A stretch of DNA of 64,000 nt from Caulobacter radicis. Lineage in GTDB: Bacteria; Pseudomonadota; Alphaproteobacteria; Caulobacterales; Caulobacteraceae. A program made the translations under genes and the position numbers. Below the pieces are notes generated by a model, which saw nothing but the letters and a program-made list of their open reading frames with translations, ran no database searches and was not told the origin of the DNA. Shown here piece after piece: positions 1-12,000 of this stretch (the first letter of the stretch is position 1; the number at the start of each line of letters is the position of its first letter). The DNA lies in assembly GCF_003094615.1 (NCBI RefSeq), contig NZ_QDKO01000023.1:124001-188000 (forward strand), in the 5' to 3' direction.

Positions 1-3000
1 GCTGTTGGTCAGATCGCCACGAACCTTCTGCATTTGGGTGAGTGGGTTGACAGCAGCGGACAGTTTCTTGCCGCGGCGAGCGCTCCTAAACCCGTCGGGG
101 CGGTGGCGCGCGCTTGGAACACAAATGTTAAACCCACAGCTTTCAACGCTGTAGGCTCGTTCGTCGGCAGCTGGCTTGCCTCCAAAATTGTTAGTTTCGA
201 CACGGTCGGCGGGCAATTGGGGGCGGGCGTCGGTTCGGCGATTGGGTCCCTCATCGCCGTTTCCCAACTGGTTGTGGGCACCGGGGCGAGCGCCACTCTG
301 CTTGGGGCTGAGATCGGGGTTTGGGCTGGACCGGTCGGTGCGGCCATCGGCGCCTTCGCCGGCTTCATTCTCGGCGGCCTGATCGGTTCGCTGTTTGGCG
401 GAAAGCCCAAGTCGTGGGCCGGCCAGGGGTGGAATGCGATCTCCGGTCGGTTTGAGACGACTTGGTCCTACGCCAAAAGTGGCGGGTCTGCTGCTGGAGC
501 GCGATCGCTCACCGACTCCGTCACGGCGGCTTTGAATGGCGTCCTTGACGCCACGGGTTCGAAGCTCACCAATCCATCATCCATCGTCCTGGCTGACTTG
601 GGCATGCGGGGATCTTCCTTCCGCATGGGCCGCAACGGGCGCGTGGAAACCTACACACAGCTGGATGCATTGGTGGGTGACGCTGCATATTACGGCTTGC
701 AGCAAATCGTGGGGCAACTACAGGGCGGCAATGTCTATGTGAAGCGGGCGGTCGCCGAGACGTTGTCGGGCGCAGCACCGAGCTTTGGCGAAGATTCCCG
801 CACCGGTCTGGACGCCTCGAAGCTGGCGGGCAATCTCGAAGTCGCGACGTCCTATTCGGCTTACTTGTCGAACAGGGAAAACATTCGGGCTTTAATGCTG
901 TCCGATCCGGATTCGCAATTCTCGGCCACGTGGACGGCCACCCTGGCGGCCGCGATCGCCCTGAACCTCGACAAGAGGAGTTACACCGATTGGGTCGGCG
1001 GCTGGAACGCCTACCTCGACGAAATTACCGACAATGCAATGGATGGCGCTGCTGTGTCGCCATCCCTCGTATACTTGACCCTTACTGGCGAAACCAAAGA
1101 GCGGACATTCGTTCTTTTCGACGAAAACATCTCTGTGCAGGCGGTGTATGGGGATACGATTGACCAGTTTGGTAAAACCCTGATCGAGGGGACCGACTCT
1201 CACGACACTATTACAATTTCAAATGACGTCCTCGCGTCGAGCGGGCTTCTCGTAGACGGGGCGGCTTCTGCCGCATCCAGTTATGTCGTTTCGATCGCCG
1301 CGAGGATCGAAGCCGGGGCCGGCGACGATATTGTTCGCGCTGGTGATCTTGGCAACGACGTGCTCGGCGGAGCCGGCAACGACAAGATTGTCGGCGGCAA
1401 GCTTGACGATTGGTTGTTTGGGGAGGACGGCGATGACGTGCTGTTCGCTGGTGACGTCCTAGCGCCAGTGACCATTGACGGCGTGGTGATGCCGGGCGCG
1501 GTGACGGCGACAGGCGAGGCGGCTAATTCGCTCACCCAGTCGGACGGCGATTTCCGGGTGGATGCTGCGATCGCTACCGCAGTCGATGGGGGAAATGGCA
1601 ATCTACTCGACGGCGGGGCTGGGAACGACCGGCTCTACGGCGGCAAGGGGTCGGACTGGCTGAAGGGCGGCGATGGCGTCGACCAACTCTATGGCGGGGC
1701 CGGCGGCGACATCCTCGAGGGCGGGGCAGGGGACGACCAGGGCCCCAATGGCGTGGCCGCCATTCTCGGCGGCGCGGGCTCTGACCAGTACGTGTTCGGC
1801 TTCGGCGACGGCAAGGACGTCGTCTTCGACGAGTCCGATCCGGCCGGCGTGGCCGGCGCGACGACGGACTCGCTCTACAACCGCATCAACCAGATCAATG
1901 CTGGCGCGCTGACCCGGAACTGGGCCGGCGGCGGGTCCTATGAGGTCGACGGTTCGATCAAGGGCGGCGAGGACGCCATCGTGCTCGGCGTCGGCGTGGG
2001 TATGGAAAACCTGCGGATGCGCCGCTCGGGAACGTCCGGCGCGCCGGGCATGGACCTGATCCTCGAGCTGATGGTCAAGAACGAGGCGGGCCAGTTGACG
2101 CCTACCGGCGACGTCCTGACGATCAAGGACTGGTTCGAAAGCACCCGCAAGGTCGAGTGGTTGCGCTTCGCCAACGGCGACGAGGTGCGCATCGCCGACA
2201 TCACCTCCTACATCATCGGCTCGGCAGGCCAGTCGGTGATCATCGGCACCAGCGGCGCCGACTGGATGGTCGGCACCGACGGGGCCGACAAGATGTTCGG
2301 CCTGAACGGCGACGATTTCGGGTTTGGCGGTCTGGGCAACGACCTGGTGTCGGGCGACGAAGACAACGACCTGTTGTCGGGCGGCGCGGGCGACGACATC
2401 GTCATCGGCGGCGCTGGCAACGACACCGTGCTGGGCGACGGCGGCGACGACCGCCTGTTCGGCGGCTGGGGCAGCGACCTGCTGTCCGGCGGCAAGGGCA
2501 AGGACGTGGTGATCGCCGGCCAGGGCGACGACGTGATCCGCTACGCGCGCGGCGACGGCCACGACATCCTGATGGACGGCCTGGTCGATAACTGGGAGGT
2601 GGTCTGGCAGAACGGCGCCTATCTGAACGGCTATGCGCTCGACGCCGACGCCAGGGTCGTCAAGAACGGCGAGATCTACTTCGACGGCGCCAAGTGGATC
2701 GACGGCTTCAACTACGACTACGACGACACGACCAAGACCCTGCGCAGGCACCTGGGCTCGCTGGACGGCGTGGCCAGCATCAACAGCGGCGTCGACTCCC
2801 TGGAGTTCGCCGTCGGTGTCGACATTCAGGATCTGCTGCTGCAGCGGATCGGCAACGACCTGAAGGTCGTGGTTTCGAGCGTGGACTCCAGCGTCGGCTT
2901 CAACGGCGCGGCCGACAGCATCCTCGTCAAGGACTGGTGGCTGAACAACGGAACCGAGCAGCGTCTGATCGAGAAGTTCAGCTTCGCGGCGACCGGCGTC

Positions 3001-6000
3001 AGCTACCTGAACGCCTACAGCATCGTGGGCGGGGCGACCGACCAGGCCGATACGCTGACCGGCGGCGACACCGGCGACTGGATCACCGGCGGCGGCGGTG
3101 ACGACGTCATCGACGGCGGGGCCGGCAACGACCTGATCACCGGCGGCGACGGCAACGACTTCATCAAGGGCGGCAATGGCGTCGACGTCATTTACGGCGG
3201 CGCCGGCGACGATGTCCTCGAGGGAGGCGGCGACAGCGACTACCTGTTCGGGGGCACGGGCGAGGACCTGGCGTCCTACGCCTCGGCCATCAATGGCGTG
3301 CGGGCCTATCTCGACGCCAACTGGGCCAACACCAGCGGGGCGAAGGGCGACGTCTACTCTGAGATTGAGGGCATCGAAGGCACGGCCCACGCCGACCGCC
3401 TGGCGGGCTCGGACGACGACAACCGCATGATCGCGGGCAAGGGCACCGACCGGATCTGGGGCGGGGCCGGCGACGACATCTACGAGTTCAACCGCGACGA
3501 CGGCGCGGACACGATCTACGAGGGCGTGCTGGTCGTCGAGGAAGTGCTCGACGTGAACGGCGTGCTGAACAGCGCCTTCGTGGCCGAGTGGACGTTCCTG
3601 CAGTACGGTCCGGCGACCGACGTGGCCGGCAGCTTCTACCAGTATCAACTGGTCGTCCGCCGGGTTTCCGACAGCGCCGTGGTCTATGAGAGCCGAGCGG
3701 GGGTGGATTTCCTTTATTCCGGTCCCCAGGGCGCTGCGCCCGCGGGGGCGGCGTGGCCCTACAACAACCAGCAATGGAAGGGGACGGCCTCGCGCACCGG
3801 CAACGGGTTGCAGGTCGCCAACGAATGGATCGACGCCGGCGACGGCGGTTCCGACACCCTGGCCATGGGCGACGGCATCAGCTTCTCGAGCCTGACGATC
3901 ACCCGCGGCAGCGCGGGCCTGAAGGTGGCGCTGGACAGCAACAACCATGTCACCATCAACACCCAGGCCAGGGCCGGCGGCGAGATCGAGACCCTGCTGC
4001 TGGCCGACGGCCAGTCGGCCGATCTGACCAAGCTGCGGCTGGTGGGAGAGGCGGCGACCGAAGAGGGCGACTTGGTCTTCGGCACGGGCAACGCCGACAC
4101 CCTTTTCGGCCAGGGCGGCAATGACGTCATCTCGGGCGGCGCCAACAACGACAAGCTCTACGGCGGCGCCGGCGACGATGTCCTTGAGGGCGGCCTCGGG
4201 GCCGACCTCCTCGACGGCGGGTCCGACAGCCAGACCGAGGGCCAGGCGGCGACGGCTGGCGCTGGCTGGGGCGACACCATCCGCTATGTCACCAGCGACG
4301 CGGCGGTGACGATCGACCTGGCGGCCGGCACGGTCGCCGGCGGTCACGCTCAGGGCGACACCATCGTCATGACGGGCGGGGTCAGCACCATCGAGCACGT
4401 GGTTGGCTCGAGCGGTTTCGGCGACGTGCTGTCGGGCGACGCTCGCGGCAACCGGCTGTTCGGCCTTGGCGGCAACGACACCCTGGATGGCCGTGACGGC
4501 GACGACGTTCTCGTGGGCGGCGACGGCGACGACACCCTGCTCGGCGGCGCCGGGGTGGACGCCTTGTCTGGCGATGCGGGCAACGACTACATGCTCGGCG
4601 GCGCGGGCAACGACATCGTGGCCGGGGGCGCGGGCAACGACATCATCGACGGCGGCGAGGGTGACGACCAACTCACCGGCGACGACGGTGACGACGAAAT
4701 CTACGGCCACACTGGCAACGACAAGCTCTCCGGCGGGGCTGGCAATGACCAGTTGAATGGTGACGACGGCGACGACGAACTGGTCGGCGGCGATGGTGAC
4801 GACGCGCTCGGCGGGGGCGCTGGCAACGACACGCTCATTGGCGGCGCAGGCGACGACTTTCTGGACGGCGGCACAGGCAAGGATACCTATGTATTCGACG
4901 CCAATTCCGGCGACGATGTTGTAGCCGGACATACTGGAACCAGCGCGCAGATCGTCCTTAAGGGCGTCTCGGCCGATCAGGTCTGGCTCAGCCTGTCCGG
5001 CTCCAACCTGATCATTACTGTCTTGGGCGGCGACACGCGAATTACGGTGAGCGGCGGCCCAAGCGGCTGGCTCAGTTCAAATGTGCAATCGATCGTGCTC
5101 GACGACCGCACGCTCTACATCAATGGCTACACGCCTTATCTGAACGCGATGCAGGCGGCCTCGGCCGTCGTGCCGACGACCATGCCTCAGTCGGTCAAGG
5201 ATCTCATCCCGACCTATTGGCGCATAAACGGCGAGGGGCCGCCGGTGGTGGTGAGCGAGCAGAGCTACACCCTCGTGGAAGATACGCCCTTCTGGGGCAA
5301 CGCGACGAAGTACGACCACTACGGAAACACCCCGAGCTATGCCGTCGTCGAGCAGGGGGAGAAGGGCGCCGCGACCATCAATGCGTACGGGAATTGGAGC
5401 TACAGTCCCGGTTTCAACGCCAATGGTTCGGATAGCTTCATCATCGAGAGCGTCGACGCCAGCGGGTTCAAATCTCGCCAGACGGTCCACGTCAACATCA
5501 CCCCGGTGAACGACGCGCCCATCTGGATGAACCTGACGGAGCCTGGCGTCGCCGAGGGGCCGCTCGCGAACCGAACGTTCGCGCAGGTGCAGTCCAGCGA
5601 CCCCGATGACCCGGTCGAAAGCCTTGTGTTCAGCCTGCTCGACGACGCCGGCGGTCGGTTCGAGATCTCGCCGACCGGCGCGCTCAGCGTCCGCGAAGGC
5701 GTCGTCCTCGACCGTGAGGCCCAGTCCCAACACCGGATCAAGGTGCGAGTTTCGGACCCGCACGGCGCGGTGATGGAGGTCTACTGGACCATCTACGTCT
5801 ACGACGTGAACGAGGCGCCTTCGATCACTACGGCCTGGTCCGGCGTTGACGAGAACAAGGCGGCGGGAACCGCGGCGGCCTTGCTGACCGTCACCGATCC
5901 AGACGCTCTGGATACAGTCACGCTGACGCTCCTGGATGGTGCTGGCGGCCGCTTCACGCTGGTGGGCAACGAACTGCGCACCACGAGGGCCTTCAACTAC

Positions 6001-9000
6001 GAGGCTGGCGAGACGGGCTATGACGTCACTGTAAAGGCGACCGACCGTCAGGGGCTGTCTCAGACCCTGACGCTGCGCATCGACGTGCGCAACGTCAACG
6101 AAGCCCCGGCGGGGCTGACTTCGGCGGCGCCGTTGCGCGTGGCCGAGAACGCCCTGGGCGCCACGGTCGGCCAGTTCTTGGCGGCAGACCCGGACGGCGA
6201 CCCGCTCATCTACACGCTGGATGAGACCTCGCCGTACTTCGAGCTGACGTCGAACGGGGTGCTGAAGACCTCGACCTCGGCCGTTCTCGACTACGAGGCG
6301 GCGGCAACGCGCCAGGTTAAGGTCCGGGTCACCGACACAAACGGGCTGTCGATGGTGCAGACCTTCACTGTGACCATCGACAACGTCAACGAGGCGCCGA
6401 ACCGCCCCGTCGTGGCGTCGGGCCCGGGCTTGCTCGCGGGCGAGGGCGCGCTGGCCGGTGGGGCGACGATCGCCACCTTCACGCTCAGCGACCCGGATGG
6501 GACGACGCCGAGCCTGGCGATCGTGGGTGGCGGCGCCGCCGCCAACTTCTTCGAGGTGAATGGCGCTTCGATCCGCCTCAAGGCCGGCATGAGCCTGGAT
6601 TTCGAGGCCCTGGTCGCCGCCGGTTGGCAACTCACCGACAGCGATCAGGACGGTTTGCGTGAGGCGACGCTGAACTTGACGGTCGAGGCGCGTGATGGAG
6701 CGCTCAACTCGGCCACCACGACGGTCGCCGTGCGCGTGGAAGACGTCAACGAACGCCCGACCGACCTCAGTCTTGCGTTTGCGGGCCTGGGCATCGTCGA
6801 GGGCGATCGCATCGGGGCGGAAACGCCCGAAGCGGTCAAGGTCGGGGTGCTCAGCGGCGTGGATCCTGACCTCGAGTCCAGCGGCGCCTTGGCCAGCCTG
6901 TCATTCAGCACCTCCGACGCCCGTTTCGAAATCCGCAACGGCAACGAACTCTGGATGAAGGCCTCGGCCAGGGCCTCGCTCGATTTCGAAACCGCCGCCA
7001 CGACGACGGTGGCGGTGACGGTCACCGACAAGGCGGGGGCCAGCGACGGCCTCAGCCTGAGCAAGAGCTTCACCATCAACGTGCTCGATCGCGACGACGT
7101 GCTGATCGGCACCGTCGCGGGAGAGACGCTGAACGGTCAGTCCGGCCGCGACATCATCTACGGCCTTGGCGGCGCCGACGTGCTGCAGGGGCTGGCGGGC
7201 AACGACGACCTGTACGGCGGCGACGGCGCCGACGACATCCGCGGCGGGGTGGGCGCCGACAAGCTCTACGGCGAACTCGGCGACGACAACCTGCGCGGCG
7301 AGGACGGCGACGACCTGCTGGACGGCGGAGTGGGCGCCGACAAGCTCTACGGCGGAGCCGGCCGCGACCAGCTCTGGGGCGGCGACGGCGACGACGTGAT
7401 CGAGGCCGGCGACGGCGACGACCGCATCACCGACTGGACCGGCGACATCTGGAACAAGCCCGTCAACGGCTTCGTCCGGGCCGGGGAGGGCAACGACGTC
7501 ATCATTGACGGGGCCGGTCAAGATGCATCCTGGGGCGAGGGCGGCGACGACATCTACGTCGTCCACCAGGATGGCGGCGCGACCATCGACACCTTCGATG
7601 GCGGCGCGGGCTCCAACACGGTTTCGTACTCGACCTTCACCGCAGGCTTCAGCCTCGATCTCAGCAACCGCCTGGCCTCCGACGCGAACGTCGTCGTCGG
7701 CTATGGCGACCATTTCCTGAACGTCCAGCACGTCATCGGCTCTGGCTTCGACGACAACATCGGCGGCGATGCCAACGCCAACGTGCTGACCGGCGGTAGC
7801 GGCAACGACACCGTCGCGGGGCGTGCCGGCAACGACGTGCTCGAAGGGGGCGCCGGCAACGATACGCTGTACGGCGGCACTGGCGACGATCGCCTCTATG
7901 GCGGCGACGGCGACGACTATCTGGCGGCGGAATCCGGCAACGACGTCCTCGACGGGGGCGCTGGCAACGACACCCTGATCGGCGGCGACGACAGCGACAC
8001 CTACCTGCTGGATGTCAATTCCGGCGCCGACACGATCTACAACTACGACCCAAGCGGCGACGACATCGACGTGCTGGGCTACAAGGACATCAACCGCGAA
8101 AGCCTGTGGTTCCAGCGCAGCGGCAACGATCTGGTCGTGTCGGTGATCGGAACCACCGTCGTCACGACGATCAAGGACTGGTACTTGGTTGCTTCGGCGA
8201 ACGATCGCGCCAACTACAAGATCGACTTCATCATCAGCGGCGAACACTACGCCAAGGAGATCAACGCCGAAGGCCTGGTCGACCTGATGAGCGGTCATGC
8301 CAAGCCGACGACCCAGGCGGCCTACGACGCCCTGCGCCAGGACGCGATCTTCAACGCGCGCTGGATCGGCTACTGGGACGGCAACAGCGCGCCGACGATC
8401 AGCACGATCGCCAACCAGAGCATCGCCGAGGACGGCTCGGTGGTGATCAGCATCGTCGTCACCGACGATCTGGCCCCGCCGCAGGGGGTGACGGTCACGG
8501 CCAAGGCGGTCGATCCCAACAACGCCAACACCGAAGACACGCGCATCATCGGCACGCCGACGATCAGCGCGCCGGACAATCAGGGCAACCGCACGATCAC
8601 CATCGTCGCCAAGCCCAACGCTTCGGGCTTGGCGGCGGTGAAGCTGATCGCCGAGGATCCGGGCGGGGTGAAGAGCGAGCGGGTGTTCCAGGTGATGGTC
8701 AACGCCGTCGCCGACGCGCCCTCGATCGGGCAGGCGCGCCCGCTCGGCAATACCCTCGACGCCGGCTCGCTGGCGCTCGACATTCAGGCGGGCCTGACCG
8801 ACCTCGACGGTTCCGAGACGCTGGAGATCCGCATCTCCAACATTCCGGCCAGCCTGGGTCTCAACAAGGGAACCAACCTGGGCGGCGGCGTCTGGTCGCT
8901 GAGCCCCGCGCAGCTGTCGGGTCTGGCCCTGGTCGGTCCGGCGAACTGGGCGGCCGACCTGGTCGGCGCCGCGGCGCTGACCGTGACGGCGATCTCAAAG

Positions 9001-12000
9001 GAGACATCCAACGGCTCGACCGCCAGCGTCACGCGTACGCTGGAAGTGCCCATCAACGCCCGGCCCACGGGCGTTTCGGTGAGCAGCGGCGCGCTCACCA
9101 TCGCCGAGCACACGGCCGAAGCGCCGCTGGCGGCCAATCAGTCGGTGGCGACGCTTCTCGGCGTCGACCCGGACGGCGATACGCTGACCTATCGACTGAT
9201 CGATCGTGGCGACGGCTGGGGCGTGGGGGGCAATGGCCGCTTTGTCATCGGCACGAGCGACGGCGTGCTGCGGGTCAACGATCGCGCCGGCGTCGACTAC
9301 GAGTCCAACCCCACCGTAAAGATCTGGGTCGAGGTCTCCGACGCCTCGGGCCTGACTTACGTCAAGGACTTCACGGTCAACGTCACCAACGTCAACGAGC
9401 GTCCGACAAACCCGGACGTCAGCCAGGTCGCGAACATCCGCAATGAGGGCGTCACCAGCGACACGCTGATCGCGACGTTCTCGGCCACAGACCCGGACGG
9501 CACGACGCCGGGCTATGTCGATGTCTTCGATCGGTTCGACTGGTTCTACATCTCCGGCAACCAGCTGCGCCTGAGGGCGGGCGTCAACGTCGACTTTGAA
9601 GCTTTGAAGGGTCTGGCCGACAGCCAGCTGATCATCAGCGACAGCGACAGCGACGGCCGTTACGAGGCGGCGCTGGCGATCACCGTGCGCTCGACGGACG
9701 GGACGCTGCAGTCCGATGCGGCCGCTCAGATCTGGTATCGTTTCGAGGACGCCAACGACGCGCCGACCGACATCACCGTCGGCGGCAGCCTCTCGGTGGC
9801 CGAGAACACCGGCGCCGGCACGGTTGTGGGCGTCTTCTCCCGCACCGATCCCGACACGACGGACGGCGCGACCTACAGCATCGTCAGCGGCGCCAGCCCG
9901 TTCGTCTTCAATGGCGCGACCTTGGTGGTCAACGGCGGTCTGGATTATGAGGCGGTGGATTCCTACGATCTGACCATCCGCGTTACCGACAGTCACGGCG
10001 CCTATTACGACAAGGTGTTCACGGTCGGGCTTACCAACGTCAACGAGGCGCCGACGGATATCTGGTCCGATCGTCCGCTGACTTTCAGCGAAGGCATCGG
10101 CCCTGAAACCGGTATCGCCTGGTTCGGCGGAGCCGACCCCGAAAACGCCATAGCCCGCTATGAGCTGCTCGACAGCGCCGGGGGGCGTTTCTCCCTCGAC
10201 GCCATCGGGCTGCTGCGGGTTGCAGGCGGCGCGCTCGACTACGAGGCGTGGTCTACGGGCAACATCTTGGTGCGAGCCGTGGACGCGGGCGGTCTGACCT
10301 ACGACAAGTGGTTCAAGGTCAACGTCACCAACGTCAACGAAGCTCCGACGAACATCTGGAGCGACCGTCCGCTCGTCTTCAATGAGGGGATCGGCGCGGA
10401 GACGGGGATCGCCTGGTTTGGCGGGGCCGATCCCGAAAACGCCATTGCCCGATACGAGTTGCTCGACAGCGCCGGTGGGCGTTTCACCCTCGACGCCAGC
10501 GGGTTGCTGCGGGTCGGCGCCAGCGCGCTCAACTACGAGTCCTGGTCGACGGCCAACATTCTGGTGCGGGCTGTCGACGCTGGCGGCCTGACTTACGACA
10601 AGTGGTTCACGGTCAATGTCGCCGACGTCAACGAGGCGCCTACCGACATCTGGGCAGACCGCCCGCTGGTCTTCAGCGAAGGCATCGGCGTGGAGACGGG
10701 CATTGCCTGGTTCGGCGCGGCCGATCCTGAGAACGCCATCGCCCGGTATGAGCTGCTCGACAGCGCCGGGGGGCGTTTCTCCCTCGACGCCAACGGGTTC
10801 CTGCGGGTCGCGGGCAGCGCGCTCAACTACGAATCCTGGACGTCAGCCAACATTCTGGTGCGGGCGGTGGACGCCGGCGGCGCGGTCTTGGACAAGTGGT
10901 TCACGGTCAACGTCGCCGACGTCAACGAAGCGCCGACCATCTCGGGCGGAACCTTCTCGATCGCCGAGAACGCGAGCCCAGGCTCTTTCGGCGTGCTTTC
11001 GATCAGTGATCCCGACAAGGCCGACACGGACAACGCCAAGCTGCGCTTCACCCTGTCGGGGGCGGGGGCCGAGAAGTTCGCGATCGATGCGAACGGCGTC
11101 ATCAGCTTCCACACCGGATCGATCGACTACGAGCACGAGCCGCACACCTACAATCTGCAGGTGGTCGCCACCGACCAGAGCGGCGCGGGCCTGTCCTCGC
11201 AGCCTGTCGACGTGACGATCAACGTCACGAACGTCAACGAGGCGCCGATCATCACGATCGGCGAGCGGCACCTGGAGCTTGGCAAGGTCTACAGCGTCTA
11301 TGCCGTGCTCGACGGCAAGTCCCGGTCCGGCGGCGAAAACCTCAACTGGACGGTCACGTCGTTGTTCGGGAATGTCTGGGATCGCTCCAAACCCGCTGTT
11401 GGCGTCAAGATCGCCAACAAGGACGTCTTCGAGGTCCTGGCCGCGCAGTACGTCAATAACTGGCCCGAACCGGTGGAGTACCATGCCGAATACGGCTTCA
11501 CGCTCCGCGCCGAGGACCAGTATGGCGACTACGGGGATTACCGGCTCCAGTTCAGCTACGGCTGGCTGACCTTCGCCGCGCCGATCGTTCTCGATCTCGA
11601 CGGCGACGGCGTTAATCTGCCCAGCGCCAGGCAGAGCTTCGTGATGATGGACCAGACCGGCCAGGGCGACGTCCGGGCGATGGGCTGGGTGTCGTCGGGC
11701 GACGGCCTGCTGGCGCTCGACCGCAACGGCGACGGCCGGATCGGCGACGTTACCGAGATCTCGTTCACCTCCGACGCCCCCGAGGCGGTTTCCGACCTGG
11801 AGGGACTGCGCGCTTACGACAGCAACGGCAACGGCCTCCTCGACGCCGGGGACGAGCGTTTCGGCGAATTCAAGGTCTGGCGTGACCTCAACAGCGACGG
11901 GGTCAGCGACGAGGGCGAGCTGATGAGCCTGGCCGAGGCCGGGGTGACCGCCATCAACCTGACCCTCGAGACCGTCTCGCCGCAGGCCGATCCGCGGGAC

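Noticed and set aside
1603-4932. 1109-codon open frame on the minus strand within the RTX repeats
   Set aside because: It mirrors the GGC/GAC-rich nonapeptide codons and gives a low-complexity V/A/D-rich product; the plus-strand RTX motifs are unmistakable.
10042-10923. The three 294-bp repeats as an assembly artefact
   Set aside because: Each unit carries its own base differences scattered along its length, which a misassembly would not create.
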